This document shows positions 1-9,465 of a stretch of 64,000 nt of DNA, piece after piece. Within the stretch, counting starts at the first letter, position 1, and every line of letters begins with the position of its first letter. This stretch comes from JBDTSW01 sp963782605. GTDB lineage: Bacteria; Actinomycetota; Thermoleophilia; Solirubrobacterales; 70-9. The translations under genes and the position numbers were made by a program. The notes under the pieces are model-generated. The model was not told the origin of the DNA and ran no database searches. It saw nothing but the letters and a program-made list of their open reading frames with translations. Where the stretch lies: contig CAWAKK010000005.1 of assembly GCA_963782605.1 (NCBI GenBank), positions 1 to 64,000 of the forward strand. Direction: 5' to 3'.

Positions 1-1378
1 TGGTCGGCGCCGTGACGGTGCTGATCGCGATCCTGGCGGTCTTCCTCGCCTACAACGCGAACAACGGTCTGCCGTTCGTCCCCACCTACCGGATCTCGGC
101 GCAGGTGTCGGACGCGAACACGTTGCTGCCCGGCAACGAGGTAGGATCGGAGGCGTGCGGGTGGGGGTTGTCGAGGACGTCGAGCCGATCTCGCACGAGG
201 ACGGAGCGTCTCGGCGAAGCTCGACCTCTCGCTCGACGCCGAGGTGGAGCCGCTGCCGACGGACTCGACGATCCTCGTTCGCGCGCGCTCGGCATTGGGG
301 CTGAAGTACCTCGAGGTCGCTCGCGGCACCTCCTCGAGAGGGCTATCCGGCCGGGCGATCATGCCGCTCGCGGCCGCGAAGACCGAGCCGGTCGACATCG
401 ATCAGGTGCTGAACACGTTCGACGAGCCGACGCGACGTCGCGATCCAGGCCAACCTGGTGGAGTTCGGCAACGCGCTGGCCGGACGCGGACCGACGCTGA
501 ACTCGGCGATCGGTCGACTGGAGCCGCTGCTGCCCCGGCTAAAGCGCGGTGATGACCAACCTTGCGGACCGCGCACCAAGCTCGGCCGGTTCTTCTCGCG
601 CTCAGCGACACCGCGGCCGAGGTCGCGCCGGTGGCGGCTCAGCAGGCCGACATGTTCGTCGCGCTCGACACACGTTCACGGCCCTCTCGCAACGTCGCGC
701 GGCCGTTCATTCAGGACACGATCTCGGAGAGCGTGCCGACCCTTGGAGACCGGCACCGAGGTGCTGCCGCGCATCCGTCCGTTCCTCGATCACAGCGCAG
801 CGCTCTTTGCGGACCTGCGCCCGGGTATCGCCTCGCTGCGCGCGAACGCGCCCACGATCGCGTCAGCGCTCGAGGTCGGCGGACCGGTCCTGCCGCCGCT
901 CGCCTGAGCTCTACAACGAGCTCGCGCCCACGGCGGCGGCGTTGCGCCGGCTCAATGACGACGCGCGACGCTCGGGACGGCATCGATCGCTTCGACGAGA
1001 CCGTCGAGACGCTTCGGCCCACTCTCAACTTCATCACGCCCTCCCAGACCGTCTGCAACTACCCCGCCCTTGCTCCTGCGCAACGGTGAGCAGATTCTCT
1101 CGGCGGGAGACGGGAGCCGGAACCTGGCTCCGCTTCTTCGTGAAACAGGGCCCTCTCGGTCCGAACAACGAGAGCGTCCCGTCGTCGAGCCGCCGGAGAC
1201 GGCCTCCCCATCACGCCGGCACGCCGGGAACTTCCTCCACTACAACCCATACCCGAACACGGCCTCCCCGGGACAGACGCTCGAGTGCGAGGCGGGCAAC
1301 GAGGGTTGGATCCAGGGTCGGCCGGTGATCGGCAACGTTCCCGGGAATCAGGGGACCGTCACCGAGGGGCAGGGATGA
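1..1378 (+). pseudogene. Mce/MlaD family protein, 5' cut by window, many frameshifts
   Basis: Mce proteins are membrane-anchored periplasmic or cell-wall lipid carriers that work with YrbE permeases and an Mkl ATPase. The window opens inside the N-terminal membrane segment (VLIAILAVFLAYNANNGLPF), followed by the MlaD/Mce domain start (YRISAQVSDAN) and a coiled-coil-like region (VEFGNALAGRGPTLNSAIG, PFLDHSAALFADLRPG). The protein can be followed to its C-terminus (NFLHYNPYPNT, GNVPGNQGTVTEGQG) only by switching reading frame about ten or more times, first near 142 and 212. Every piece still reads as good Mce sequence, so indel errors in the sequence are more likely than decay. The stop (1376-1378) overlaps the next ATG as ATGA. 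Confidence 0.75.
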
Positions 1379-2860
1379 CGCGGCAGGTGCGACACGAGCC
1401 GCGCGTGTCCAATTGGGTCTGGGGCCTGATCCTGGTCTTCGTCCTGGCATTGGGCAGCTACCTCGCTTACACCAAGGAGCTTCCCTTCAGCGACAAGGGC
1501 TACGAGCTTCACGCCACCTTCGAGAACATAGCGACGCTGCGGGCGAGCTCTCCCGTGCGGATCGCCGGCGTGAACGTGGGTGAGGTCACCGAGGTCGAGT
1601 CCGACGGCGACGCGGTCGACGTCACCTTCACGGTCGATGAGGACGGGCAGCCGATTCACGAGGATGCCCAGCTGGAGATCCGGCCGCGCCTCTTCCTCGA
1701 GGGCAACTTCTTCCTCGACCTGAAGCCGGGCAGTCCCAGCGCTCCCGAGCTCCCGGACGGCGGCGACATCACCATCGCCCAGACGACCACGGCGGTCCAG
1801 CTCGACGAGGTGCTGACCGCGCTGCAGTCCGACTCACGTGAGGACCTTCAGCTGCTCCTCACCGGCTATGGGACTGCGCTCACCTATCAGCCCACTCCCG
1901 AGGACGATCGCGACCAGGACGAAGACGTCAAGGGCGAGTCGGCAAGCGAGTCGCTGAACGACACCTTCGCCTACGGCGGCCCGGCCGGACGCGACACGGC
2001 GATCGTGAACGAGGCGCTGCTGGGCGAGAAGCCGCACGACCTCTCCGAGCCTGATCGAGGGCACAACGCGACACGCTCGCGAAGCTCCAGGGTCGTGAGG
2101 CCGACCTGCAGGGCCTGATCTCGAATTTCAACACGACCATGGGGGCGCTCGCGACCGAGCAGGCCAACGTCTCCGCGACCTTCAGGGAGCTGGCGCCGAC
2201 GCTCGAACAGGGCGAGCCGACGCTTCGCAAGCTGAGCGACTCGCTGCCGCCGCTGCGCGCCCTGGCCGCGCGAGCTCGAGCCCAGCGTTCGCGAGCTGCC
2301 AGGAACGATCAGGGCCTCGGGCCCCTGGCTCGATCAGGCCAACCTGCTCCTGCGCGACGAGGAGCTCGGGGGGCTCGCTCGACTGCTCGGCGACTCGGCC
2401 GCACCGCTGGCGCGCACCGCCAACACGTCGCTTGACCTCTTCCCCGAGCTCACGAAGCTCGGACGGTGCGCCTCGGAGGTGCTCGAGCCCGACCGGCGAA
2501 CATCGAGGTACACGGACGCGCTTCGCGAGCGGCCAGTCCAACTTCCACGAGTTCCTCTACGGCCTCACGAACCTGCCGGAGAGGGCCAGGGGTTCGACGG
2601 CAACGGCCCATTCCAGCGTCTTCAGACCGGTGGCGGTCCCGTCCTGGTCGGCGCGGACAACACGGCCAACGACATCGACTCCCCGGCAAGACCCGGATCT
2701 GGGGCAATGCGATCGAGGCGCCGGACGGCGTCCAGCCCGTCGTCGTCCGCCGGTGAGCAGCCCACATTCCGGACGGACGTCCCCTGCCACTACCAACCCG
2801 GTCCCCAGCGTCAACGGCCCCGCCGGCGCCGTCGGCACGCCCGACCTGCCCACCCCATGA
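1375..2860 (+). pseudogene. Mce/MlaD family protein, multiple frameshifts
   Basis: Second Mce paralogue, starting at ATG 1375 in a 4-bp overlap with the previous gene. One N-terminal membrane helix (WVWGLILVFVLALGSYLAY) precedes a complete MlaD domain (ELHATFENIATLRASSPVRI, AGVNVGEVTEVE, EGNFFLDLKPG). The frame is open to about 2045; after that the rest (RDTLAKLQGREADLQGLI, ELEPSVRELPGTIRASGPWL, NFHEFLYGLTNL, FRTDVPCHYQP, NGPAGAVGTPDLPTP) needs about eight frame changes. It keeps the Cys-containing C-terminal end seen in actinobacterial Mce proteins. Function as a lipid-transport carrier is inferred from family. Sequence error is the likelier cause of the breaks, but real inactivation is not excluded. 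Confidence 0.75.
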
Positions 2861-4221
2861 CGAAGGCGATCAAAGACAGGTTCCCGGATGTGGTCGCGAT
2901 CGTTCGCACTGACCATCTTCGCGCTCGCGATCACCATCTACATCCTCTCCCAGCAGCAGCAGCCGTATCCGTCCTGGCTGCCGATCCTGGGCGATGACAC
3001 GTTCGAGCTCAAGGGTGAGTTCGAGTCTGCCCAGGCGGTCACTCCCGGGCAGGGTCAGACGGTGAACATCGCCGGGATCAAGGTCGGCGACATCACGGAG
3101 GTCGAGCTCGAGAGCGGCAACGCGGTCGTGACCATGGAGATCGAGGACGAATACGAGGAAATCGTCCACTCCGACGCGACGATGCTGCTGCGCCCCCGCA
3201 CCGGCCTGCAGGACATGAGCGTCGAGCTCGACCCCGGCAGCGAAGGCGAGCTCCTCGGGGATGGCGATACGGTGCCGCTGGCAGGCACCGAGGGCAATAC
3301 CCAGGTCGAGCAGCTGCTCGAGTCGCTTGACCGTGACACCCGGGATTACCTCGTTCTTCTGCTCGAAGGCGGTGCGACCGGCATCGGCCCCAATGGCGAG
3401 GAGCTCTCGGCGGTGCTGCGCCGCTTCGAGCCGACGGCACGGGATCTCGCCAAGATCACCAAGGGGCTCGCGAAGCGCCGGGCCAACATCGCTCGGTCGA
3501 TCAGCAACTTCAAGAAGGTGAGCGAGGAGCTCGGCGCCCGCGACACCCAGCTCGCCGAGTTCGTGAGCAGCTCGAACGAGGCCCTGGCGGCGTTCGCTGA
3601 TCAGGAGGCCTCGCTGCGCGAGACCTTCCAGGAGCTGCCCCCAGCGCTTTCGGCCACGAGAGCCGCGCTCGAGAGCGGCGACCGGTTCGCCGAGGTGCTC
3701 GGCCCGTCGTCGCGCGCATTGATCCCCTCCGCGCGGGCGCTCGGCCCGGCGCTGCGCGAGACGCGCCCGTTCTTCCGGGAGACGGTGGTCCCGATCCGCG
3801 ACCAGATCCGCCCTTTCACCCGGGAGGTTCGCGCGCCAATCCGAACGCTGGTCGACACCGCGAATGGCCTCAGCGAAGCGACCCCGCCACTGACGAGCTC
3901 GCTCGGCGAGATCAACAAGCTCTTCAATTCACTCGCATTCAACCCGCCTGGCCAGCAGGAGGGGTACCTCTTCTACCTCGCCTGGCTCAACCACAACCAG
4001 AACGAGATGTTCGCGTTCCAGGACGCCCATGGGCCGCTGCGCCGCGGACTCGATCCTGCAGTCGTGCAACACCGCCAGGACGGCGGAGGGCGTGCTCAGC
4101 GAGCCGGAGAACAGTCTGCTGCGGACGGTTGCAGCAGCTCACCCGGGTGCCGGCCTCGGGAATCATCGATCAGGACCCCGACCCCAACCGCGAGCTCTGC
4201 ACGCTCGACCCGACGGGCTGA
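2857..4221 (+). CDS. Mce/MlaD family protein with about three frameshifts
   Basis: Third Mce paralogue. ATG 2857 overlaps the preceding stop (ATGA). The start (MTKAIKDRFPDVVAIV) runs into the membrane helix (ALTIFALAITIYILSQ) through a frameshift near 2905; then about 1.1 kb is open and holds the whole MlaD domain (ELKGEFESAQAVTPGQGQTV, NIAGIKVGDITEVELESG, LQDMSVELDPG) and a long helical region (LAKITKGLAKRRANIARSI, EASLRETFQELPPALSATR). Two more shifts near 4035 and 4125 restore the C-terminus (ADSILQSCNTARTAEGVL, then VPASGIIDQDPDPNRELC), ending at TGA 4219-4221, which overlaps the next ATG. Likely one subunit of a hetero-oligomeric Mce lipid transporter; YrbE and ATPase genes are not in the window. 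Confidence 0.8.
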
Positions 4222-5736
4222 TGCAGAAACAGGGCCCGACAGTCACTCGCATCCTGATCGCCGTCGGCTTCGCGATCTCGTGCTTCGGCCTGGCGCTGTT
4301 CCTATGGATCGCCTTCGGTGGACCCGTCCCATTGAAGCCCGAGAGCTACCGGATCTCGGTGCCGTTCGACGAGGCGACGACGCTGGCCACGGAGTCCGAC
4401 GTGCGGATCTCGGGCGTCTCGGTTGGGAAGGTGAAGTCGATCGAGCTCGGCGATGAGGGACTGGCCGTCGCAGAGCTCGAACTCCAGGAGGCATACGCGC
4501 CGCTGCCATTGGAAACGCAGGCCACGCTGAGGCAGAAAACGCTGCTCGGCGAGACTTACGTCGAGCTCACCCCGAGCGAGGGCTCATCGGCAACGATCCC
4601 CGAGGGCGGCGAGCTCGACGCCGCTCAGGTTTCCGACGCCGTCCAGCTCGACGAGATCTTCCAGGCATTCGACGAGCCGCACCCGCGCGGCGTTCCAAAC
4701 CTGGATGCAGGGCCAGGCTGCCGCCCTGCGCGGGCGTGGCGACGACCTCTCGCTCGCGATCGCCAGCCTCGATCCGTTCGCCGAGCAGGCCGATGACACC
4801 CTCAGGGTTCTCGACTCGCAGGACGTCGCGGTCCAGCGCCTGGTGCGCGATGGCGGCGAGGTCTTCGAAGCGCTCTCCGAGCGTCGCGGCCAACTCCGCG
4901 GCCTGATCCAGAACTCGAACGAGGTCTTCCAAACGACGGCAAGCCGCAACGCCGAGCTGGAGGAGATCTTCCGGATCTTCCCGACCTTCCTGCGCGAGTC
5001 GCGGGCCACGCTCGTCCGCCTCGACGAGTTCGCCGCCGACACGGACCCGCTGGTCCAGCAGCTGCGCCCGGCGGCGCTGGAGCTGAGCCCGACCCTGATT
5101 GCGCTCGGTGAGCTCGCGCCCGAGCTGGAGGCCTTCTTCGTCGGTCTGCGCTCAACGATCTCCGCGGCTCGTCCAGGTCTTCCGGCTACGCGCCACCTGC
5201 TCGATGACGATCTGCGTCCACTCCTAAGACGGGTGGACCCCTACTTCGGCGAGTTCAATTCGCTCTTCGAAGCCCTGCGCCTCTACCGCCGCGAGGTCAC
5301 GGCCACGTTCGCGAACCTCGCCGCCGCGTCGAACGCCTCGCTGGAGTCGGGCAAAGCGCTGCGCACCGAGGCCGTGCTGAATCCGGACGTGCTGGCTGCC
5401 TTCCCGAACCGGCTCCAGGTGAACCGCACCAATCCCTACCTCGCGCCCGGTGGCATCAGCGATCTGGCAGGGGGACTCGACTCGTTCGAGACTCGTCACT
5501 GCGCTACCGGCATCGACGCCGAGCTCAATCCGGCGGATGCGGGCGTCTTCCCCCCAGGCCTCTTCGACCGAATCGTCGATTTCGCCTACGCCGACGTCCC
5601 AGCTCAAGGGGATGGCAACTTCCACGCGGATGACCTACCGACCCCACCGTGCACGCAGCAGCCCGACTTCGACTCGATCGGCCCTCCCAGCGAGCAGACG
5701 CAGTACCTGCACACGCGGGCTCAGGGGGCGCCTTGA
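4221..5736 (+). CDS. Mce/MlaD family protein, one frameshift
   Basis: Fourth Mce paralogue, starting at ATG 4221 in a TGATG overlap. N-terminal helix (ILIAVGFAISCFGLALFLWI), MlaD domain (YRISVPFDEATTLATESDVR, ISGVSVGKVKSIELG, LGETYVELTPSEG), then a helical region and a C-terminal part with several Cys (FETRHCATGIDAELNP, LPTPPCTQQPDFDS). A single extra C near 4681 breaks the frame: removing it joins FQAFDEP to TRAAFQTWMQGQ, which is standard Mce sequence. This is the last gene of the operon; a weak hairpin (5757-5775, 7-bp stem) follows without a T-run. Likely a lipid or steroid transport carrier by family; the substrate is unknown. Confidence 0.85.
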
Positions 5737-5792
5737 TCCGTAGTTTTCCGCAGCTTTCGCGGGAGGAACCCGCGAGGGGACAGAGGGTGTCG

Positions 5793-5798
5793 TACCCT
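5793..5798 (+). promoter_or_regulatory. -10 box (TACCCT) for the secreted protein
   Basis: TACCCT matches the TAnnnT pattern seen before many genes here. It lies about 105 nt before the GTG start, implying a leader of about 100 nt that ends in a strong Shine-Dalgarno (AGGAGGAG, 5892-5899). Confidence 0.4.
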
Positions 5799-5902
5799 TG
5801 TGCCGCGTCGCCAGCGCTCAGCGCGCGACGTCTACATGGGCAGAAGACCCAGAACAGCGCGTCGGCATGAGGCCGTTCGCGCAAACCCATCAGGAGGAGA
5901 AT

Positions 5903-6730
5903 GTGAGACACATTCCGCGCAAGAGCGCTCTGGTTGCGATCGCCGCGGTCGCGACCCTTGGCGTGAGTGGCACGGCCTTCGGGCAGGTAAACGCTAACCA
6001 GACGTCCGAGATGGCAGCTGGAATCAATCCCCAGCTGCAGGACAACAACGACGCCGGCAAGGGCAGCCTGTTCGTCCAGGTGACGACGCTGGACACGGAC
6101 AACAACCCGGAGGTACCGGCAGACTCTGCGGAGGTCGTCAGGATCGACTTCCCGGAGGAGATGAACTACAAGGTCAACGGCAAGCTCGACAAGTGCAATG
6201 ACGGGGCTATCGACGACGCGACGACCGATGCAGCACTCGAAGAGTGCGGTTCGGCCTACATCGGCTCAGGAACCGCGTTCGCCCGGGTTCCGGGCCTTCC
6301 GCAGCAGGAGTTGACGGTGTCGGCATTCAATGGCCAGACCTCCGTGGCAGGTGAGCAGGACAGCGACGACGTGCCGACCGGCGGTTTCGACGGCGGGAAC
6401 CCGACGGTCGTGCTGCACGCAGATAACGCTCTTGTCGAAACGACGGTCCTCCTCGGCGAGGTCCGTGGATCGCAAGATGATGCCTTCGGCGAACAGCTGA
6501 ACGTCACCGACGCGCCAGACACAGGAAATGACGCCGGCGCGATCGTGCTGTTCAACGCCCAGGTCGCGAGGACGTGGAACAACGGCAAGAAGGGCAACAA
6601 GAAGAAGACCTACAACCTGATCAACGCCACCTGCGGCGGCGACGGTGACTGGGACTTCCGGACCAACTGGATCTACGACGGGTCGTCGACCGACACGTTC
6701 GACTACACGCAGGAGTGCGCCAGGAAGTAG
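5903..6730 (+). CDS. Secreted protein of unknown function
   Basis: A 275-residue protein. Start chosen at GTG 5903 because AGGAGGAG (5892-5899) precedes it and an N-terminal export signal follows (basic RKSALVAIAAVATLGVSG, then TAFGQ as the likely cleavage region). The mature part is Asp/Asn-rich, beta-type by composition, with Cys in DKCNDG, LEECGS, NATCGGDGDW and QECARK that could form two disulfides. There is one basic patch (NNGKKGNKKK). No catalytic motif is visible and I do not recognise the family. It is monocistronic, with its own promoter and the strong terminator at 6754-6793. Upstream lies the Mce operon, but a functional link is not shown. Confidence 0.85.
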   Translation: MRHIPRKSALVAIAAVATLGVSGTAFGQVNANQTSEMAAGINPQLQDNNDAGKGSLFVQVTTLDTDNNPEVPADSAEVVRIDFPEEMNYKVNGKLDKCNDGAIDDATTDAALEECGSAYIGSGTAFARVPGLPQQELTVSAFNGQTSVAGEQDSDDVPTGGFDGGNPTVVLHADNALVETTVLLGEVRGSQDDAFGEQLNVTDAPDTGNDAGAIVLFNAQVARTWNNGKKGNKKKTYNLINATCGGDGDWDFRTNWIYDGSSTDTFDYTQECARK

Positions 6731-6753
6731 TTTCGGACGGTCCTAAGAACTAA

Positions 6754-6793
6754 GCAAAGAAAGGGGCGGCCTTCGGGCCGCCCCTTTCTTTGC
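6754..6793 (+). terminator. Strong hairpin terminator with UUCG loop
   Basis: A perfect 18-bp stem (6754-6771 with 6776-6793) is closed by the very stable C(UUCG)G tetraloop. The A-rich start of the 5' arm gives a CCCUUUCUUUG 3' arm that supplies the U-rich end. It follows the secreted-protein gene by 23 nt. The AAAGAAAGGGG/CCCCTTTCTTT arms make it potentially bidirectional. Confidence 0.85.
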
Positions 6794-6825
6794 TGCGAGG
6801 CTTTGCGGACGACCGCCGCGGTGGA

Positions 6826-6831
6826 TAGGTT
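6826..6831 (+). promoter_or_regulatory. -10 box (TAGGTT), near-leaderless promoter
   Basis: TAGGTT ends 9 nt before the ATG of the small lipoprotein at 6841, so the transcript would start at or next to the start codon. Confidence 0.5.
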
Positions 6832-6840
6832 TCCCGCCAC

Positions 6841-7173
6841 ATGCGTAGCCGGGGAGGGACCCTGATCGTGCTGAGCGCTCTGCTGGTGGGGTTCTCCGGC
6901 TGCGGCGAGGAGGGCGAGCGCGTCGCCGACGCGAAGATTTCCAAGGCCGCGAAGGTGCAGAACAGCAAGGTCAAGGGCGACCCGTTCTGCGCGGTCGATC
7001 AGATCCTGAACGACGCCGACGAGATCAGGAAGGCCAAGCGGCAGGACGCCGTGATCATCACCAGCAAGGTTGGCAACGTCGGAGTCGCCGTGGTGCCGCC
7101 CTTCCCCAACGACTGCGAGGCGATCGTGGTCAAGGGCCTCTCCAAGCTTGACCCGAAGCCGAAGGAGGAGTAG
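6841..7173 (+). CDS. Small putative lipoprotein
   Basis: A 110-residue protein with a basic N-terminus, a hydrophobic stretch and a lipobox-like end (LIVLSALLVGFSGC), so it is probably exported and lipid-anchored at Cys-21. The mature part is short and Lys-rich (DAKISKAAKVQNSKVKGDPF), with two further Cys (PFCAVD, NDCEAI) that could pair. No known domain is recognised. It stands alone between the UUCG terminator and the RemA-like gene. The box at 6826 supports this start. Confidence 0.75.
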   Translation: MRSRGGTLIVLSALLVGFSGCGEEGERVADAKISKAAKVQNSKVKGDPFCAVDQILNDADEIRKAKRQDAVIITSKVGNVGVAVVPPFPNDCEAIVVKGLSKLDPKPKEE

Positions 7174-7198
7174 CCGCCCGGCCGACGGCCGACGCCGC

Positions 7199-7204
7199 TA
7201 GATT
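7199..7204 (+). promoter_or_regulatory. -10 box (TAGATT), leaderless promoter
   Basis: TAGATT ends 7 nt before ATG 7212, the spacing expected if transcription starts at the A of the start codon. This favours ATG 7212 over the in-frame GTG 7206, which would begin only 1 nt after the box. Confidence 0.6.
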
Positions 7205-7211
7205 TGTGGCG

Positions 7212-7478
7212 ATGGCCACCAAGCGCGACCCTCGTCTCGTCTCGCTCGGCTACGGGCGCTTCGTCCGCGCCGATCGTGTCTTCGCTCTGGTGCCACTCGC
7301 GGCGGCCGAGCGTGGCGACGGCCGTCGCACGTACGTTCACGTCGAGGGGCTGGCCGAGCCCCTCGTCGCCTCGCGCTCGGAACGGGCGATCCTCGCGGAC
7401 GTCGAGGCTGCCCTCGCCGAGGCCGCCGGAGTCCCGCGCCGCCGGCGCACGCCGAGGGGCCAGGACTCGCTGCTCTAG
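7212..7478 (+). CDS. RemA-like (DUF370) small protein
   Basis: An 88-residue protein resembling the RemA/DUF370 family of small DNA-binding regulators, which activate biofilm genes in Bacillus. The matching part is LVSLGYGRFVRADRVFALVP near the N-terminus, then a beta-strand pair (RTYVHVEGL, EPLVASRSERAIL) where RemA has its conserved Thr-Arg-Ala-Val segment. The C-terminus is basic (RRRRTPRG). Its stop shares a CTAG tetranucleotide with the convergent next gene. Role here unknown; the family assignment is by pattern only and could be wrong. Confidence 0.55.
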   Translation: MATKRDPRLVSLGYGRFVRADRVFALVPLAAAERGDGRRTYVHVEGLAEPLVASRSERAILADVEAALAEAAGVPRRRRTPRGQDSLL

Positions 7479-7909
7479 GTCGCCGGGCTGAGGATGCCCA
7501 ACGGGATCTTGCGGTCCGTGCGCTGCTGGTAGTTCGCGTAGTCCGGCCAGATCTCGACGAGCTTCGGCCAGAGGCGCTCGCGCTCGGAGTCCGTGGCCTG
7601 GCGCACGTTGACCCGCCGGCGCTCGCCGCGGATCTGGATCGTCGTCTGGTCCATCTCGCGGAGGTTGAGCCACCAGGCAGGGTGTTTGTGGGAGCCGCCC
7701 TTGGAGCCCACGACCACGATGTCGTCGCCGTCGGCGAGGTAGAGGAGGGGCGTCGCTCGCTTCGTTCCGCTGCGGCGGCCGACCTGATCGACGAGCACGG
7801 TCCTCGAGCCTCCGAGCGGGCCGGGCAGAAGGCGCCCGCCCCCGAGCCGGTAGGCAGCGACGTGGACTTTGGTGAGCTGGTTGAAGACGGTCCACTGCCA
7901 GTCGTGCAT
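7475..7909 (-). CDS. Deazaflavin (F420)-dependent nitroreductase-family protein
   Basis: A 144-residue protein of the Ddn/deazaflavin-dependent oxidoreductase family (split-barrel fold, reduced F420 as hydride donor in characterised members). Family signatures: LLPGPLGGSRTVLVDQVGRR near the N-terminus, RATPLLYLADGDDIVVVGSK, and SHKHPAWWLNL, the HPAWYLNL-type motif. The start at 7909 (MHDWQWTVFNQ) is preferred to the upstream GTG because a TAGACT box (7922-7917 on this strand) lies 7 nt before it. F420 chemistry fits an actinobacterium. Substrate unknown. Confidence 0.85.
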   Translation of the reverse strand: MHDWQWTVFNQLTKVHVAAYRLGGGRLLPGPLGGSRTVLVDQVGRRSGTKRATPLLYLADGDDIVVVGSKGGSHKHPAWWLNLREMDQTTIQIRGERRRVNVRQATDSERERLWPKLVEIWPDYANYQQRTDRKIPLGILSPAT

Positions 7910-7916
7910 CGGCGCG

Positions 7917-7922
7917 AGTCTA
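7917..7922 (-). promoter_or_regulatory. -10 box (TAGACT), leaderless, for the Ddn-like gene
   Basis: On the minus strand TAGACT is 7 nt before ATG 7909. It overlaps the plus-strand TATGCT (7921-7926) facing metG, so the two divergent promoters share bases and RNA polymerase probably cannot use both at once. Confidence 0.55.
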
Positions 7923-7926
7923 TGCT
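7921..7926 (+). promoter_or_regulatory. -10 box (TATGCT) for metG
   Basis: TATGCT lies 30 nt before the metG ATG. It implies a short leader, and no clear Shine-Dalgarno is seen in it. Confidence 0.4.
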
Positions 7927-7956
7927 GCTCCGCTCGGCGCACCGCGGCGCTGGCAC

Positions 7957-9465
7957 ATGAGCTTCTACATCACGACCCCCATCTACTACGTGAACGCCGA
8001 GCCCCATCTGGGGCACGCGTACACGACGATCGCCGCGGACATCGTCGCCCGCCACATGCGCCAGCGCGGGGAGGACGTCTTCTTTCTCACCGGCACGGAC
8101 GAGCACGGCGAGCCGGTCGTCCAAGCCGCCGAGAAGGCCGGGCTCACGCCTCGCGAGCTCGGCGACCGCAATGCCCCCCGGTTCCAGGAGATGGGAGCCC
8201 TGGTTGGGGCCACCAACGACTTCTTCATCCGGACCACGGACCCGCGGCACATGAAGCGCGTCCAGGAGGTCATCCAGCGCGTCTACGACAACGGCCACGT
8301 CTACGAGGGCACCTACGAAGGGTGGTACTGCCCCCGCTGCGCCGATTTCAAGACCGAGTCCGAGCTGGGCCCCGATAACACCTGCCCGATCCACAGGATC
8401 ACGCTCGAGCGGGAGCGGGAGGACAACTGGTTCTTCCGGCTCTCCACATTCCAGGAGCCGCTGGAGCGGCTCTACGCCGAGCGGCCCGAGTGGGTGATCC
8501 CCGACTTTCGGGCGAACGAGGCACTCTCGTTCATTCGGGGCGGGCTCCGCGACGTCTCGCTGTCGCGGCCGAAGCTGAAGTGGGGTGTGCCGCTGCCGTG
8601 GGATCCCGAGCAGGTGATGTACGTGTGGTTCGACGCGCTTCTCAACTACTACACCGCTTTGTCGTTCGCGCGCGAGGGCGAGGATATGACCGAGCGTTTC
8701 TGGCCGGTCAATTGGCACTTCATCGCCAAGGACATCCTCAAGTTCCACGCCGTCTACTGGCCGGCTTTCCTGATGGCGGCCGACATCGAGGTGCCACAGC
8801 GGGAGCTGATCCATGGCTACCTCCTGATGGAGGGGCACAAGATGTCGAAGTCGCTCGGAAACGTGCTCGACCCGTTTGAGGTCGTCGAGCGCTTCGGGGC
8901 GGACGCACTGCGCTTTTACTGCTTTCGCGAGGTTTCCTTCGGCCAGGACGGGGCGGTATCCACGGAGGGCTTCGAGCAGCGCTACGAGACGGAGTTGGCG
9001 AACGACTGGGGCAACCTCGCCAGCCGCACGCTGGCGATGGTCGAGCGCTACCGCGATGGTGTCGTGCCCGAGGGCGAGCTCGACCCAGCGCTCTCGGAGG
9101 GCGGGGATGCGCTCGCGGGGCTCGACGCGAGGGTCCGCGAGTTGCTCGACGAGGTCGAGCTGACTGCCGCCCTCGAGGAGATCTGGTCGCGCGTGCGGCG
9201 CCTCAATCGATATGTCGAGGAGAGCCGCCCCTGGGACCTCGCGAAGGATGAGGCCCAGGCGGGGCGCCTGGACTCGGTTCTCTACAACCTGGCTGAGGGC
9301 CTGCGGATCCTCGCCCTCATGCTGCTGCCCTATCTCCCCGAATCATCTGCTCGGGTGCTGGACGCTCTGGGCGAGGATCGCCGCGAACTCGACACCTTCG
9401 GGGCGCGCGGCGGCGGTCACTCGACCGAGCGGATCCCGCCACTGTTCCCGCGAATAGAGGCCTGA
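7957..9465 (+). CDS. metG: Methionyl-tRNA synthetase
   Basis: Charges tRNA-Met with methionine in the cytoplasm. The 502-residue protein has the class I signatures HLGH (residues 17-20) and KMSKS (about 297-301), TGTDEHG, and a zinc knuckle of CPRC (about 126) plus CPIH (about 144). The catalytic domain covers about 1-360 and the helical anticodon-binding domain about 375-490 (NRYVEESRPWDLAK). There is no C-terminal EMAP/Trbp111 domain, so it is the short form. It heads the metG-ABC-tatD-ksgA-ispE region, an order known from actinobacteria. Confidence 0.97.
   Translation: MSFYITTPIYYVNAEPHLGHAYTTIAADIVARHMRQRGEDVFFLTGTDEHGEPVVQAAEKAGLTPRELGDRNAPRFQEMGALVGATNDFFIRTTDPRHMKRVQEVIQRVYDNGHVYEGTYEGWYCPRCADFKTESELGPDNTCPIHRITLEREREDNWFFRLSTFQEPLERLYAERPEWVIPDFRANEALSFIRGGLRDVSLSRPKLKWGVPLPWDPEQVMYVWFDALLNYYTALSFAREGEDMTERFWPVNWHFIAKDILKFHAVYWPAFLMAADIEVPQRELIHGYLLMEGHKMSKSLGNVLDPFEVVERFGADALRFYCFREVSFGQDGAVSTEGFEQRYETELANDWGNLASRTLAMVERYRDGVVPEGELDPALSEGGDALAGLDARVRELLDEVELTAALEEIWSRVRRLNRYVEESRPWDLAKDEAQAGRLDSVLYNLAEGLRILALMLLPYLPESSARVLDALGEDRRELDTFGARGGGHSTERIPPLFPRIEA

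Noticed and set aside
5757..5775. Terminator for the Mce operon
   Set aside because: Only a 7-bp stem with no T-run; mentioned with the last Mce gene but not strong enough to list.
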